Assembly: GCA_003220855.1 (NCBI GenBank)
Contig: QHTP01000031.1
Location: forward strand, 1 to 15,748
Direction of reading: 5' to 3'
Source: Gemmatimonadota bacterium
Lineage (GTDB): Bacteria > Gemmatimonadota > Gemmatimonadetes > Gemmatimonadales > GWC2-71-9
Length of the DNA stretch: 15,748 nt
This document shows, piece by piece, positions 1 to 6,716 of this stretch (position 1 is its first letter; every line of letters starts with the position of its first letter). The translations under genes were made by a program, and so were the position numbers. The notes beneath the pieces are model-generated. The model was not told the origin of the DNA and made no database searches. It saw only the letters and a list, made by a program, of their open reading frames with translations.

Positions 1-692
1 ATCGAGCTCACGAGCTCGCTCACGAGACTGGTGAGCTCCCCGCGCTGGTCCGCCTGCTCGCGCGAGCGGCGCCGCACCTTCCCGACCATCGGCCGCACGA
101 TGAGCACCAGGAGCGGCGCGCACACCAGGGCCACAAGCGTCAGGCGCCACGAGAGACCGATAAGGATCGCGAGGTACACGACGATGAGGCTGACGTTCTG
201 GAGGAGCTGGGCGAGCGCGGCGGTGATCGCCGTCTTCACCTGGTCCGTGTCGTTGATCACCCGGGCCAGGAGCTGGCCGCCGCGGGTGCGCTGGAAGAAC
301 GCGAGCGAGAGCGCCTGCAGGTGCCCGAACAGACGCACCCGCAGATCCCGCACCACGTTCTCCTGAATGGCCACGCTGGTGAGTGCCGCACTGTACGACA
401 GGACGTTCTTGACGACCAGCGTGGCGAGCAGCACCAGCACGACGTTGCGCAACGCCGTGTGCGGTGCGCCCGCTACCAGCAGGGGACCCACCACCGCCGC
501 CAGCAGCCGCTCGACGGTCGATCCGCCCGCCGTCGGCAACGCCTCCTGTCCGAACAGGGTGCGCAGGAACGGGATGAGCAGCACGAAGGTGACCCCATCG
601 AGCACCGAGGCGACCACGGTGGTGCCGAGGTTGACGACGAACAAGGGTGTGTACGGACGGAGCAGCAGCAGGAGCCGGGTGCTGCGGCCCAT
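1..692 (-). CDS. ABC exporter, transmembrane domain (MsbA-like), 3' part missing
   Basis: This is the N-terminal 230 residues of an exporter-type ABC protein, and the rest lies beyond the left edge. The start is the ATG whose first base is 692, directly after the TGA of the upstream regulator gene (TGA-ATG, no gap), so translation is probably coupled. Hydrophobic segments lie at about residues 16-42, 82-105 and 165-200. The stretch around 113-150 (VVRDLRVRLFGHLQALSLAF, then FFQRTRGGQLLARVINDTD) is the typical linker of type-1 ABC exporters such as MsbA and related lipid or drug exporters. The nucleotide-binding domain is outside the window, so Walker motifs cannot be checked. MsbA-type proteins flip lipid A or other lipids across the inner membrane. 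The family-9 glycosyltransferase nearby makes an envelope-lipid role plausible, but the substrate is not shown by the sequence. Confidence 0.88.
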   Translation of the reverse strand, partial: MGRSTRLLLLLRPYTPLFVVNLGTTVVASVLDGVTFVLLIPFLRTLFGQEALPTAGGSTVERLLAAVVGPLLVAGAPHTALRNVVLVLLATLVVKNVLSYSAALTSVAIQENVVRDLRVRLFGHLQALSLAFFQRTRGGQLLARVINDTDQVKTAITAALAQLLQNVSLIVVYLAILIGLSWRLTLVALVCAPLLVLIVRPMVGKVRRRSREQADQRGELTSLVSELVSS

Positions 693-2294
693 TCAGCGCG
701 CCCCTCCCCCGCCTGCGGGCCCCCCCCGCCCGCGACCGCGCGGCGTGAGCAGGGCGACCGGGAGGATCATTTCCTCCGGCGTCACGCCGCCGTGCAGAAA
801 CGATCCGCGATAGCGGGCCTGATACTCGCGCAGCTTGGTGGGATAGACGAAGAAACGATCCGACGTCGCGAGCAGCAGGCGCACGCCGAGACCCATGCCC
901 GGCAGGCCGAACGCCTTCAGGTCCTCCACGACGATCGCGGCCTCCGGGTCCTCGCTGCGGAGATCTTCGCCGAACTTGTAGCGCAGGTTGGCCGTCGCGT
1001 CGCGCTTGGCGAACACCGTGGCGGGCGTCTCGCAGTGGATCGAGCCGTGGTCGCTCGTGAGCAGCACCGTCACGCCGCGCCGCTCGGCCTCGCGCAGGGC
1101 CGCCAGCACGGGGGAGCGCTCGAACCACGTACGCGTGAGGCTCCGCAGGGCGGCCTCGTCGCGCGCCACCTCGTACAGGATCGCGCTCTCGGAGCGCCCG
1201 TGCGTGAGTTGGTCCACGAAGTTGAACACCAGGGCCGTGACCCCGTCCTGGGCGAGGTGCGCGGGGAGGCGGCGCAGCAGCTCGCCCTCGCCCGAGCTGA
1301 ACAGCTTCTCGTACCGCACCGCCACCGGTCGCCCGGTGAGTTCCCCCAGCTGCTCGGCCAGGAGCTCACCCTCGTGCGCGTTGAGGCTCTCCTCGTCGGA
1401 CGGCTGCCCCCACCACGCGGGATGCCGTGCCGCGATCTCCATCGGGAACATCCCGGAGAAGATGGCGTTGCGCGCGAACGGCGTCGCGGTCGGGAGGATG
1501 CTGTAGTAGTGCGACTCCTCGACGTCGAACAGCGGCGTCACCAGATCGCGCAGCACCTCCCACTGGTCGAGCCGGAGGCAGTCGATCACGACGAACAGCG
1601 CGCGTCCCTCGGCCTTGAGCACCGGCACCAGGAACTCCGCCCCCACGTCGACCGAGAGCGGCGGCCGGTCGCCTTCCGGGGCGGCGAGCCAGCGGGTATA
1701 GTGGCGGGCCACGTACTCGGAAAAGTCCTTGCGCAGCGACCGCTGCAGCGCGCGCAGCGCCTCCGACAGCCCGGGCTCGTTGGCGGCCGCGAGCCGCACC
1801 TCCCAGCGGGCCAGCTCCGCTACCAGCTCGATCCATTCGCGCCAGGCGAGCGTCGCGCCGCGCCGCCCTTCGAGCTCGCGGAACCGGGTGACGAAGTCGC
1901 GCGCCAGACGCTGCTGGCGGATGCGGTCGCCCTCGAGCAGCCGCGTGACGACCGAGAGGATCTGGCGCGGCTGGACCGGCTTTACCAAATAATCGTCCAC
2001 CTCGATCCCGATCGCTTCGCGCAGCGTGCCTTCGTCCTCGCTCTGGGTGACCATCACCACCGGTACGCCCGCGTCGATCGCCCGGATCTCGCCGATCAGC
2101 TCGAGCCCGCGCCGCCCGGGCATCTGCTCGTCGAGCAGCACGATGCTGTAGGACTGACGCCGCAGCAGCGCGAGGGCGTCGTCGCCGTGCGCCGCCGATG
2201 CGATGGTGAACCCCTGGGCTTCGAGAAAGCGACGGTGGGCGGCGAGCCCCTCCACTTCGTCGTCCACCCACAGAATGGTCTTCGGCCGCGCCAT
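693..2294 (-). CDS. porX: PorX-like response regulator: receiver domain fused to PglZ/alkaline-phosphatase-superfamily domain
   Basis: A 533-residue two-domain regulator. Residues 1-120 are a CheY-like receiver with acidic residues D11 and D12, phosphoacceptor D55 (VLLDEQMPG), T83 and K105 (VKPV). The pattern ILWVDDE with AIGIEVDDYLVKPVQP is characteristic of PorX. A helical linker (about 120-215) leads to a PglZ domain of the alkaline phosphatase superfamily. Probable metal-site residues are D238 (VIDCLR), T271 (PTATPFAR), D361 and H365 (VDQLTH), D415-H416 (SDHGS) and H501 (LHGG). In Bacteroidetes PorX is phosphorylated by the kinase PorY, controls the type IX secretion system, and has metal-dependent phosphodiesterase activity. 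Whether this lineage uses it for secretion is unknown, and no kinase or T9SS gene is in the window. The C-terminal tail is a Gly/Arg-rich low-complexity stretch that includes a run of eight C on the plus strand. It heads an operon with the ABC exporter. Confidence 0.93.
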   Translation of the reverse strand: MARPKTILWVDDEVEGLAAHRRFLEAQGFTIASAAHGDDALALLRRQSYSIVLLDEQMPGRRGLELIGEIRAIDAGVPVVMVTQSEDEGTLREAIGIEVDDYLVKPVQPRQILSVVTRLLEGDRIRQQRLARDFVTRFRELEGRRGATLAWREWIELVAELARWEVRLAAANEPGLSEALRALQRSLRKDFSEYVARHYTRWLAAPEGDRPPLSVDVGAEFLVPVLKAEGRALFVVIDCLRLDQWEVLRDLVTPLFDVEESHYYSILPTATPFARNAIFSGMFPMEIAARHPAWWGQPSDEESLNAHEGELLAEQLGELTGRPVAVRYEKLFSSGEGELLRRLPAHLAQDGVTALVFNFVDQLTHGRSESAILYEVARDEAALRSLTRTWFERSPVLAALREAERRGVTVLLTSDHGSIHCETPATVFAKRDATANLRYKFGEDLRSEDPEAAIVVEDLKAFGLPGMGLGVRLLLATSDRFFVYPTKLREYQARYRGSFLHGGVTPEEMILPVALLTPRGRGRGGPAGGGGAR

Positions 2295-2350
2295 AGGCCT
2301 AAGCTAATGGCGACTGGCGAACCCGGGCAACGCAGGACTTATTTCGCAAC

Positions 2351-3346
2351 GTGCTGTGCGTCCTCCTCGTCCGGTTCAGCTCCATCGGCGACATCCTGCT
2401 CACCACGCCGCTCGTGCGCGCGCTCGCCCGCCGCCACCCCGAGGCGAAACTCGTGTACGTGACGAAGCGCGCCATGGCGCCGCTCGTCGCCGACAACCCC
2501 CACGTCGCCGAGGTCGTGGCGCTCGAGCCCGACGAGCCGCTCCGCCACCTGGCCCGGCGGCTGCGGGCCCTGGCGCCGACCCACGGGCTCGACCTCCACG
2601 GCAGCATCCGCAGCGCCGGGCTCCGAGTGCTGGTGCCCTGCCGCTGGTCGGGGTACCGCAAGCGCAAGCTGGCGCGCACGCTGCTCATCTCCACCAAGCT
2701 CGACGCCTACCGCCGCCCCACGCCCGTGGCCGAGCGTTACTTCGAGGCCGCGCGCCGGCTCGACGCCCGGCCCGACGGGGGTCCTCCCGAGTTCTGCCTC
2801 GGCGCGGGGGCCACGACGCGGGTGGCGCAGTGGCTCGCGGAGCGGGGCCTCGCCGGCGCGACGCTCGCCGCGCTCGGGCCCGGCGCCGCCCACGCCACCA
2901 AACGCTGGCCCATCGCGCACTGGGCCGCACTGGGCGAGCGCCTGGGCACCGCCGGGTACCGCACCGTCGTCGTCGGCGGACCGGAAGACCGCGGCCTCGC
3001 GCAGCAACTCGTGGCCGGGGGCGCGGCGGCGAGCGTCGCCGGAGAGTTCTCGCTGCAGGAGACGGGCGCGTTGCTGCAACGCGCCCGCGTCGTCGTATCG
3101 GGCGACACGGGCATCATGCACATGGCGACCGGCGTCGGCACGCCGGTCGTCGCCCTGTTCGGGCCCACGGTCGCGCAGTTCGGCTTCTTCCCGTACGTGG
3201 CGCCTTCCGCCGTGCTCGAGCGCGAGCTCGACTGCCGTCCCTGCTCGGCCACGGGCACGGCCGCGTGCCCCCTCGGCCACCATCGTTGCCTCGCCGACAT
3301 CACGCCCGCGGACGTGGCCGCCGCGGTGGATCGCCTGGTCGCGTGA
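2351..3346 (+). CDS. Glycosyltransferase family 9 (ADP-heptose:LPS heptosyltransferase-like)
   Basis: A 331-residue GT-B-fold glycosyltransferase, normal length for the family. It begins with the family N-terminus, SSIGDILLTTPLVRAL at residues 10-25. The C-terminal sugar-nucleotide domain carries GPGAAHATKRWP (176-187) and SGDTGIMHMATGVGTPVVAL followed by FGPT (250-273), the standard donor-binding signature. Near the C-terminus is a Cys/His cluster, C295-x2-C298, C306 and C313 with PLGHHRC between, which recurs in part of this family. The expected role is cytoplasmic addition of heptose or a related sugar to lipid A core. Acceptor and exact sugar cannot be told from sequence. The GTG start at 2351 gives the full N-terminal motif; a weak AGGA lies 13 bases upstream. 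It is divergent from the PorX-like gene, and its TGA overlaps the next start (GTGA). Confidence 0.92.
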   Translation: MLCVLLVRFSSIGDILLTTPLVRALARRHPEAKLVYVTKRAMAPLVADNPHVAEVVALEPDEPLRHLARRLRALAPTHGLDLHGSIRSAGLRVLVPCRWSGYRKRKLARTLLISTKLDAYRRPTPVAERYFEAARRLDARPDGGPPEFCLGAGATTRVAQWLAERGLAGATLAALGPGAAHATKRWPIAHWAALGERLGTAGYRTVVVGGPEDRGLAQQLVAGGAAASVAGEFSLQETGALLQRARVVVSGDTGIMHMATGVGTPVVALFGPTVAQFGFFPYVAPSAVLERELDCRPCSATGTAACPLGHHRCLADITPADVAAAVDRLVA

Positions 3347-3720
3347 TCCGCGCCACCACGGCGGCGGAAGAGCGGCTGGTCGGTCTGGTGGCCGACGCCG
3401 TACGCGGACCCGCGCGCCAGGGACTGTTCGCGCTTTGGCTGGTGGTGCGTTCCGCCGAGGGGCTGCTCCCCCCGCATCCGGTGACGGGCCGGAACCACCG
3501 CCGCAGGCTGCAAGCCCTCGAGGCCCGGCTCGCGAGCCTCGCCCTTTCGGGGCCGCTGCGCCGGGCGCTCGCCGCGGCGCGCCAGCACCTGGAGCCCGCC
3601 ACCCCCGCCGCCGCGGCGATGGTCCTGTCCCAGCTGGTCGCGCCGGCGCGCGAGGTGCTCGGTCCGGAGGCGGGCGAGGCCGTCGCGGTTGCCGCCCGAA
3701 CCGCCCGTATACATCTATAA
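3343..3720 (+). CDS. Small conserved-looking protein of unknown function
   Basis: A 125-residue protein not recognised as a known family. It starts at a GTG overlapping the TGA of the glycosyltransferase by 4 bases, the same junction style as genuine neighbours, and ends with TAA. The sequence is rich in Ala, Leu and Arg and reads as several amphipathic helices (about residues 5-40, 50-75 and 85-120) with no signal peptide, Cys pairs or obvious catalytic motif. A segment LFALWLVVRSAEGLLPPHPV is moderately hydrophobic but interrupted. The longer reading frame upstream in this phase is a shadow of the glycosyltransferase, so only the part after 3343 is taken as the gene. Gene position argues for an accessory role with the glycosyltransferase. 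No function is assigned. Confidence 0.6.
   Translation: MIRATTAAEERLVGLVADAVRGPARQGLFALWLVVRSAEGLLPPHPVTGRNHRRRLQALEARLASLALSGPLRRALAAARQHLEPATPAAAAMVLSQLVAPAREVLGPEAGEAVAVAARTARIHL
3689..3720 (+). promoter_or_regulatory. Possible promoter for the DnaB-like gene
   Basis: An AT-rich island (tatacatctataaa, 3708-3721) interrupts otherwise very GC-rich DNA. It holds -10-like hexamers (TATACA, CTATAA), with TTGCCG at 3689-3694 as a possible -35. Spacing to any of the -10 candidates (13-20 bases) is not ideal. It overlaps the end of the unknown gene and precedes a tandem repeat and a good ribosome site, so a new transcript could begin here. Confidence 0.25.
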
Positions 3721-3724
3721 AGGC

Positions 3725-3772
3725 GAGACGGCTAGACGCCTAGACGCCTAGACGCCTAGACGCCCAGACGCA
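3725..3772 (+). repeat. Octanucleotide tandem repeat (tagacgcc)n upstream of DnaB-like gene
   Basis: Four perfect head-to-tail copies of tagacgcc occupy 3733-3764. They are flanked by a degenerate copy on each side (gagacggc 3725-3732, cagacgca 3765-3772). The array fills the 64-base gap after the unknown gene and ends 12 bases before the ATG at 3785, just before its Shine-Dalgarno. The reverse complement unit is ggcgtcta, which shares the cgtcta core with the octamers inside thiE. Confidence 0.9.
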
Positions 3773-3773
3773 C

Positions 3774-3778
3774 AGGAG
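3774..3778 (+). promoter_or_regulatory. Ribosome binding site of DnaB-like gene
   Basis: AGGAG lies 6 bases before the ATG at 3785 and immediately after the octamer array. It is one of the few clear Shine-Dalgarno sites in the window and fixes the start of the downstream gene. Confidence 0.7.
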
Positions 3779-3784
3779 ACCTTC

Positions 3785-4672
3785 ATGCCCAGCCGTCGCT
3801 TCCCGAAGCGCCCCCCGCCCTCCTCCCCCTCGCCCGAGTCCATCGTCGAGCGCGTGGATCAGCAGCGCCCCGGGGACATCCCGGGCGACACGATTCCCAC
3901 GGGTTTTCCGTCCATCGACCGGCTGCTGGGAGGCGGCGTGCGTCGCCGCGACCTCGTGGTGCTGGGGGGCGACATCGGCTCCGGCAAGTCGGCGCTCGCG
4001 CTGGGGCTGGCCCTGCGCGTGGCGCAGCGCGGCGCCGGCGTTGCACTGTTCTCGGGAGAGATGGACGAGGAGCGCCTGATGGAGCGCGCCCTCGCGATCG
4101 AGGGGCGCGTGGCGGTGGACGAGCTGCGCGGTGCCAAGCTCAATGACGAGACGCGCGCCGGCATCGGCGGCGCGGCGGTGCGGTTGCGCGACCTGCCGCT
4201 CACCAGTCTGCCCCTCGCGGGGCCCGACTTCGAATCCGTCGCCCGGCGGCTCGACCCGTTGCCACCGCTCGGCCTCGTGATCGTGGACTACCTGCAGCTC
4301 GTGCCGTCGCCCGCAGGCGTGACTCGCTCGACGCAGGACGAGGACCTGGCGCTGGTGCTGCAGCGACTCAAGGCGCTGGCGCTGACCCGCCAGGTGGCGC
4401 TCGTTGTGGTGTCGCAGCTGCCCAGGTTCGACGCCAAGCGCCCCAACGCGCGACCCGCGCTCGACGACTTTGGACACCTGGGCGCGATCAAGCAGCACGC
4501 CGACCTCGTGCTCGGGCTGTACCGGGAGGAGATGTACAATCCGGGCTACGGCGTGGACGGCGCCACGGAATTGATCGTCCTCAAGAACCGCAACGGGCCG
4601 ACCGGCTTCGTCGACCTGTACTTCTACCGGCGCTGGATGCGATTCGAAGATATGCTCGACCCGGATCGGTGA
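3785..4672 (+). CDS. Orphan DnaB C-terminal-type RecA-fold ATPase
   Basis: A 295-residue protein matching only the C-terminal helicase domain of DnaB. Features in order: a Pro/Ser/Arg-rich tail (1-18); GFPSIDRLLGGGV (40-52); Walker A GGDIGSGKS (61-69); FSGEM (89-93), equivalent to DnaB FSLEM with E92; Walker B VIVDYLQ (165-171, D168); SQLPR (210-214); DDFGHLGAIKQHADLVLGLY (227-246), matching the DnaB LRESGxIEQDAD region; and KNRNGPTG (267-274), the DnaB finger motif. It lacks the N-terminal domain through which replicative DnaB meets primase, and is far shorter than the usual 450 or so residues. It is therefore unlikely to be the replicative helicase. It may be a DNA-repair or recombination ATPase given the ruv genes downstream, or a hexameric regulator. 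That role is inference. Confidence 0.85.
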   Translation: MPSRRFPKRPPPSSPSPESIVERVDQQRPGDIPGDTIPTGFPSIDRLLGGGVRRRDLVVLGGDIGSGKSALALGLALRVAQRGAGVALFSGEMDEERLMERALAIEGRVAVDELRGAKLNDETRAGIGGAAVRLRDLPLTSLPLAGPDFESVARRLDPLPPLGLVIVDYLQLVPSPAGVTRSTQDEDLALVLQRLKALALTRQVALVVVSQLPRFDAKRPNARPALDDFGHLGAIKQHADLVLGLYREEMYNPGYGVDGATELIVLKNRNGPTGFVDLYFYRRWMRFEDMLDPDR

Positions 4673-4686
4673 AGGTTGTAGGTTAG
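4673..4686 (+). repeat. Two-copy heptamer aggttgt/aggttag before yebC
   Basis: Immediately after the TGA of the DnaB-like gene come aggttgt (4673-4679) and aggttag (4680-4686). They fill nearly the whole 18-base spacer before the yebC ATG. Two copies alone could be chance. It is listed because 7- and 8-base repeats recur in the other spacers here. Confidence 0.35.
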
Positions 4687-4690
4687 AGCC

Positions 4691-5440
4691 ATGGCCGGCC
4701 ACAGTAAGTGGAAACAGATCAAGCGGAAGAAGGCCGTCACCGACGCGCGCCGGGGGGCGCTCTTCACCAAGCTGATCCGCGAGATCACGATCGCCGCCAA
4801 GCAGGGCGGCGGCGATCCGGCGGGCAACGCCCGGCTCCGCACCGCCATCGACGCCGCCAAGGCCGAGAACATGCCGCTCGACAACATCGAGCGCGCGGTC
4901 AAGAAGGGGACCGGCGAGCTGGAGGGCGTCACCTATGAAGAGGTCACGTACGAGGCGTACGGTCCCGGCGGCGCGGCGCTGCTCATCGAAGCGACCACGG
5001 ACAACGCCAATCGCACCGTCGCGGAGATTCGCCACGTGTTCCAGCGCTACGGTGGCAACCTCGGTGCCGCGAACTCGGTCGCGTGGATGTTCGACCGCAA
5101 GGCCCAGATCACCGTGGACGCCACGCGTGCCGACGAAGACGCGGTGATGGAGGCGGCGCTCGATGCCGGAGCGGACGACATGGTGCGGGAGGGCGATGCG
5201 TTCCTCATCACCGGACCGGCGGGCCGGCTGCATCTGATCAGCGAGCAGCTCAAAGCGAAGAAAATCGCGGTGCAGGCCGCCGAGATCGCGATGGTCCCCA
5301 AGAGCACCGTGCGGGTGGACGGTCGGGACGCGAAGCAGTTGCTCGCGCTGATCGAGGCGCTCGAAGAGATGGACGACGTCGCCAAGGTGTCGTCCAACTT
5401 CGATATCGACGCCGAGGCGCTGGCGGCGGCGACGGCGTGA
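4691..5440 (+). CDS. yebC: YebC/PmpR-family protein
   Basis: A 249-residue full-length member starting with the family hallmark MAGHSKWKQIKRKKAVTDA at the ATG. Next come the helical segment with FTKLIREITIAAKQGGGDP and NARLRTAIDAAKAENMP, then NIERAVKKGTGE and YEAYGPGGAALLIEATTDN. This is the standard three-domain layout. Members have been described as DNA-binding transcriptional regulators (PmpR) and as factors that help ribosomes through difficult sequences such as proline runs. The sequence does not decide between these. yebC commonly sits directly upstream of ruvC, as here (one base between the TGA and the ruvC GTG). No strong Shine-Dalgarno is visible before the ATG. Confidence 0.97.
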   Translation: MAGHSKWKQIKRKKAVTDARRGALFTKLIREITIAAKQGGGDPAGNARLRTAIDAAKAENMPLDNIERAVKKGTGELEGVTYEEVTYEAYGPGGAALLIEATTDNANRTVAEIRHVFQRYGGNLGAANSVAWMFDRKAQITVDATRADEDAVMEAALDAGADDMVREGDAFLITGPAGRLHLISEQLKAKKIAVQAAEIAMVPKSTVRVDGRDAKQLLALIEALEEMDDVAKVSSNFDIDAEALAAATA

Positions 5441-5441
5441 C

Positions 5442-5936
5442 GTGAAGGTCCTGGGCGTCGACCCGGGCACGTCGATCACCGGCTACGGTGTGATCGAGAC
5501 CGGGAACGGCGGCTCCGCACGGGACCGGCCAGCCCGGGTGGCCCGGCTGATCGAGTGCGGCGTGATCCGCTTCACCGCGAAGAGCCCCCTCCCCGAGCGA
5601 TTGCGCGCGCTCCATGAGCACATCACCGGCCTGATCGCGCGGCATCGTCCCGCCGCTCTGGCGCTGGAGAACGCGTTCTACTCGAAGAACGTCCATACCA
5701 CACTGGTGCTGGGGCATGCCCGCGGTGTCATCCTCCTCGCCGCCGAGCAGGCCGGCCTCGCCATCGCCCAGTATCCGCCGGCCACTGTCAAAAAGACCGT
5801 CGCGGGCGCGGGTGGGGCCCCGAAGGCGCAGGTCGGCAGCATGGTCGCCCGGCTGTTGCGGCTCACGGCGGCCCCCCAGCCCGCCGACGCGGCCGACGGC
5901 GTGGCCGTGGCGCTCACGCACATCCTGCGGACGTGA
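5442..5936 (+). CDS. ruvC: Holliday junction endonuclease RuvC
   Basis: A 164-residue resolvase subunit with RNase H-like fold. It cuts Holliday junctions symmetrically as a dimer, together with RuvAB. The four acidic catalytic residues are present: D7 (GVDPGT), E76 (ALENAFYSKN), D149 and D152 (PADAADGVAVALTH). Length is normal. The loop after the first strand (about residues 21-33, GNGGSARDRPARV) is slightly long and GC-rich compared with E. coli. The GTG at 5442 gives the canonical N-terminus directly at the first strand. The TGA overlaps the ruvA GTG by 4 bases. Confidence 0.97.
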   Translation: MKVLGVDPGTSITGYGVIETGNGGSARDRPARVARLIECGVIRFTAKSPLPERLRALHEHITGLIARHRPAALALENAFYSKNVHTTLVLGHARGVILLAAEQAGLAIAQYPPATVKKTVAGAGGAPKAQVGSMVARLLRLTAAPQPADAADGVAVALTHILRT

Positions 5937-6532
5937 TCGCCCAGGTCGCCGGTCGCCTCGCCGCCAAGCAGGCGGATCGCGTGATGATTCACACCGCGGG
6001 CGGCGTCGGCTACGAGATCGTCGTGCCGCTGGGCGTGATGGAGCGCCTGCCCGCGGTGGGCGAGACGGTCAGCCTCGCCACCGAGCTGGTGGTGCGCGAG
6101 GACGGCTGGTCGCTGTACGGGTTCCAGGACGACGCCGGGCGCCGCTTCTTCCAGCGGCTCATCGGCGTCTCCGGCGTGGGGCCGAAAATCGCGATCGCCT
6201 TGATGTCCGCCCTGGGAGTGGAGCGCGGGGCGCGGGCGGTGAAGGAGCGGAACATCGCCCTGCTCGCGTCGGTGAGCGGGATCGGGAAGAAGACGGCCGA
6301 GCGGCTGGCGCTTGAACTGGCCGACAAGCTCGGCGAGTTTGATGAGGCGGCGGGCGCGGTGGTCCCCGGCGGCGGGGCGGCGGAGGCGGCGCTCCACGCG
6401 CTCGAGCGGCTCGGCTATGCGACCGTCGAGGCCGACGGCGCGCTGCGGCGGGCATTTGCGGCGGACGGTGGGAGCGGTGCCGACACAGAAACGCTGGTGC
6501 GCCGCGCCCTGCAACTGCTCACCACTGGATGA
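5933..6532 (+). CDS. ruvA: Holliday junction DNA helicase subunit RuvA
   Basis: A 199-residue junction-binding subunit that forms the tetrameric platform for the RuvB motors. The OB-fold domain I is at the N-terminus (IAQVAGRLAAKQADRVMIHT). The two helix-hairpin-helix motifs of domain II are clear (LIGVSGVGPKIAIALMSAL, about 76-94, and LLASVSGIGKKTAERLALEL, about 110-129). A Gly/Ala-rich flexible linker (about 138-149) leads to the domain III three-helix bundle that contacts RuvB (AALHALERLGYATVEADGAL). The start is a GTG overlapping the ruvC stop. The stop overlaps the next small gene (ATGA). Confidence 0.97.
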   Translation: MIAQVAGRLAAKQADRVMIHTAGGVGYEIVVPLGVMERLPAVGETVSLATELVVREDGWSLYGFQDDAGRRFFQRLIGVSGVGPKIAIALMSALGVERGARAVKERNIALLASVSGIGKKTAERLALELADKLGEFDEAAGAVVPGGGAAEAALHALERLGYATVEADGALRRAFAADGGSGADTETLVRRALQLLTTG

Positions 6533-6714
6533 CCATGGCCACCACGGCTGAGTGGATCTGCACCCGCTGCGGCTCGACCAACCGGCGACTCGTGCCTGAC
6601 GGCGCGACGCGCGCCTCGGACGAGTGCGTCACCTGCCACACCCGGCACGTGCTCGAAGCCGATGCGCGGCCCGTGCGGTGGCGGGCCCGGCCCTTGGGGA
6701 ACAAGGCGGCGTGA
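6529..6714 (+). CDS. Small four-cysteine zinc-ribbon-like protein between ruvA and ruvB
   Basis: A 61-residue protein, basic at its C-terminus, with two CxxC pairs: C11-x2-C14 (ICTRCG) and C33-x2-C36 (ECVTCH). The 18-residue spacing suits a single zinc ribbon. It is not recognised as a named family. The first ATG overlaps the ruvA TGA (ATGA); a second ATG at 6535 would remove two residues. Its TGA lies two bases before the ruvB ATG. That tight placement inside ruvA-ruvB supports it being a real translated gene. The C-terminal half (ARPVRWRARPLGNKAA) is Arg-rich and could contact nucleic acid. A DNA-repair or rRNA/tRNA-linked role is only inferred from context. Confidence 0.75.
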   Translation: MTMATTAEWICTRCGSTNRRLVPDGATRASDECVTCHTRHVLEADARPVRWRARPLGNKAA

Positions 6715-6716
6715 CC

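Noticed and set aside
4..38. Perfect 8-base inverted repeat gagctcac/gtgagctc
   Set aside because: It falls in coding sequence for a Ser/Leu/Glu-rich stretch of the ABC exporter; short and explainable by codon repetition.
321..2462. 713-residue plus-strand open frame
   Set aside because: It is the antisense shadow of the PorX-like gene and ABC exporter; the composition is Arg/Gln/His-rich with no domain, and the minus-strand protein has clear catalytic motifs.
3733..3764. CRISPR array or iteron-type replication origin
   Set aside because: The units are 8 bases with no spacers; there are no cas or rep genes, and DnaA boxes were not seen.
3740..5479. 579-residue minus-strand open frame
   Set aside because: It lies opposite the DnaB-like gene and yebC, both with unmistakable motifs; long antisense frames are expected at this GC content.
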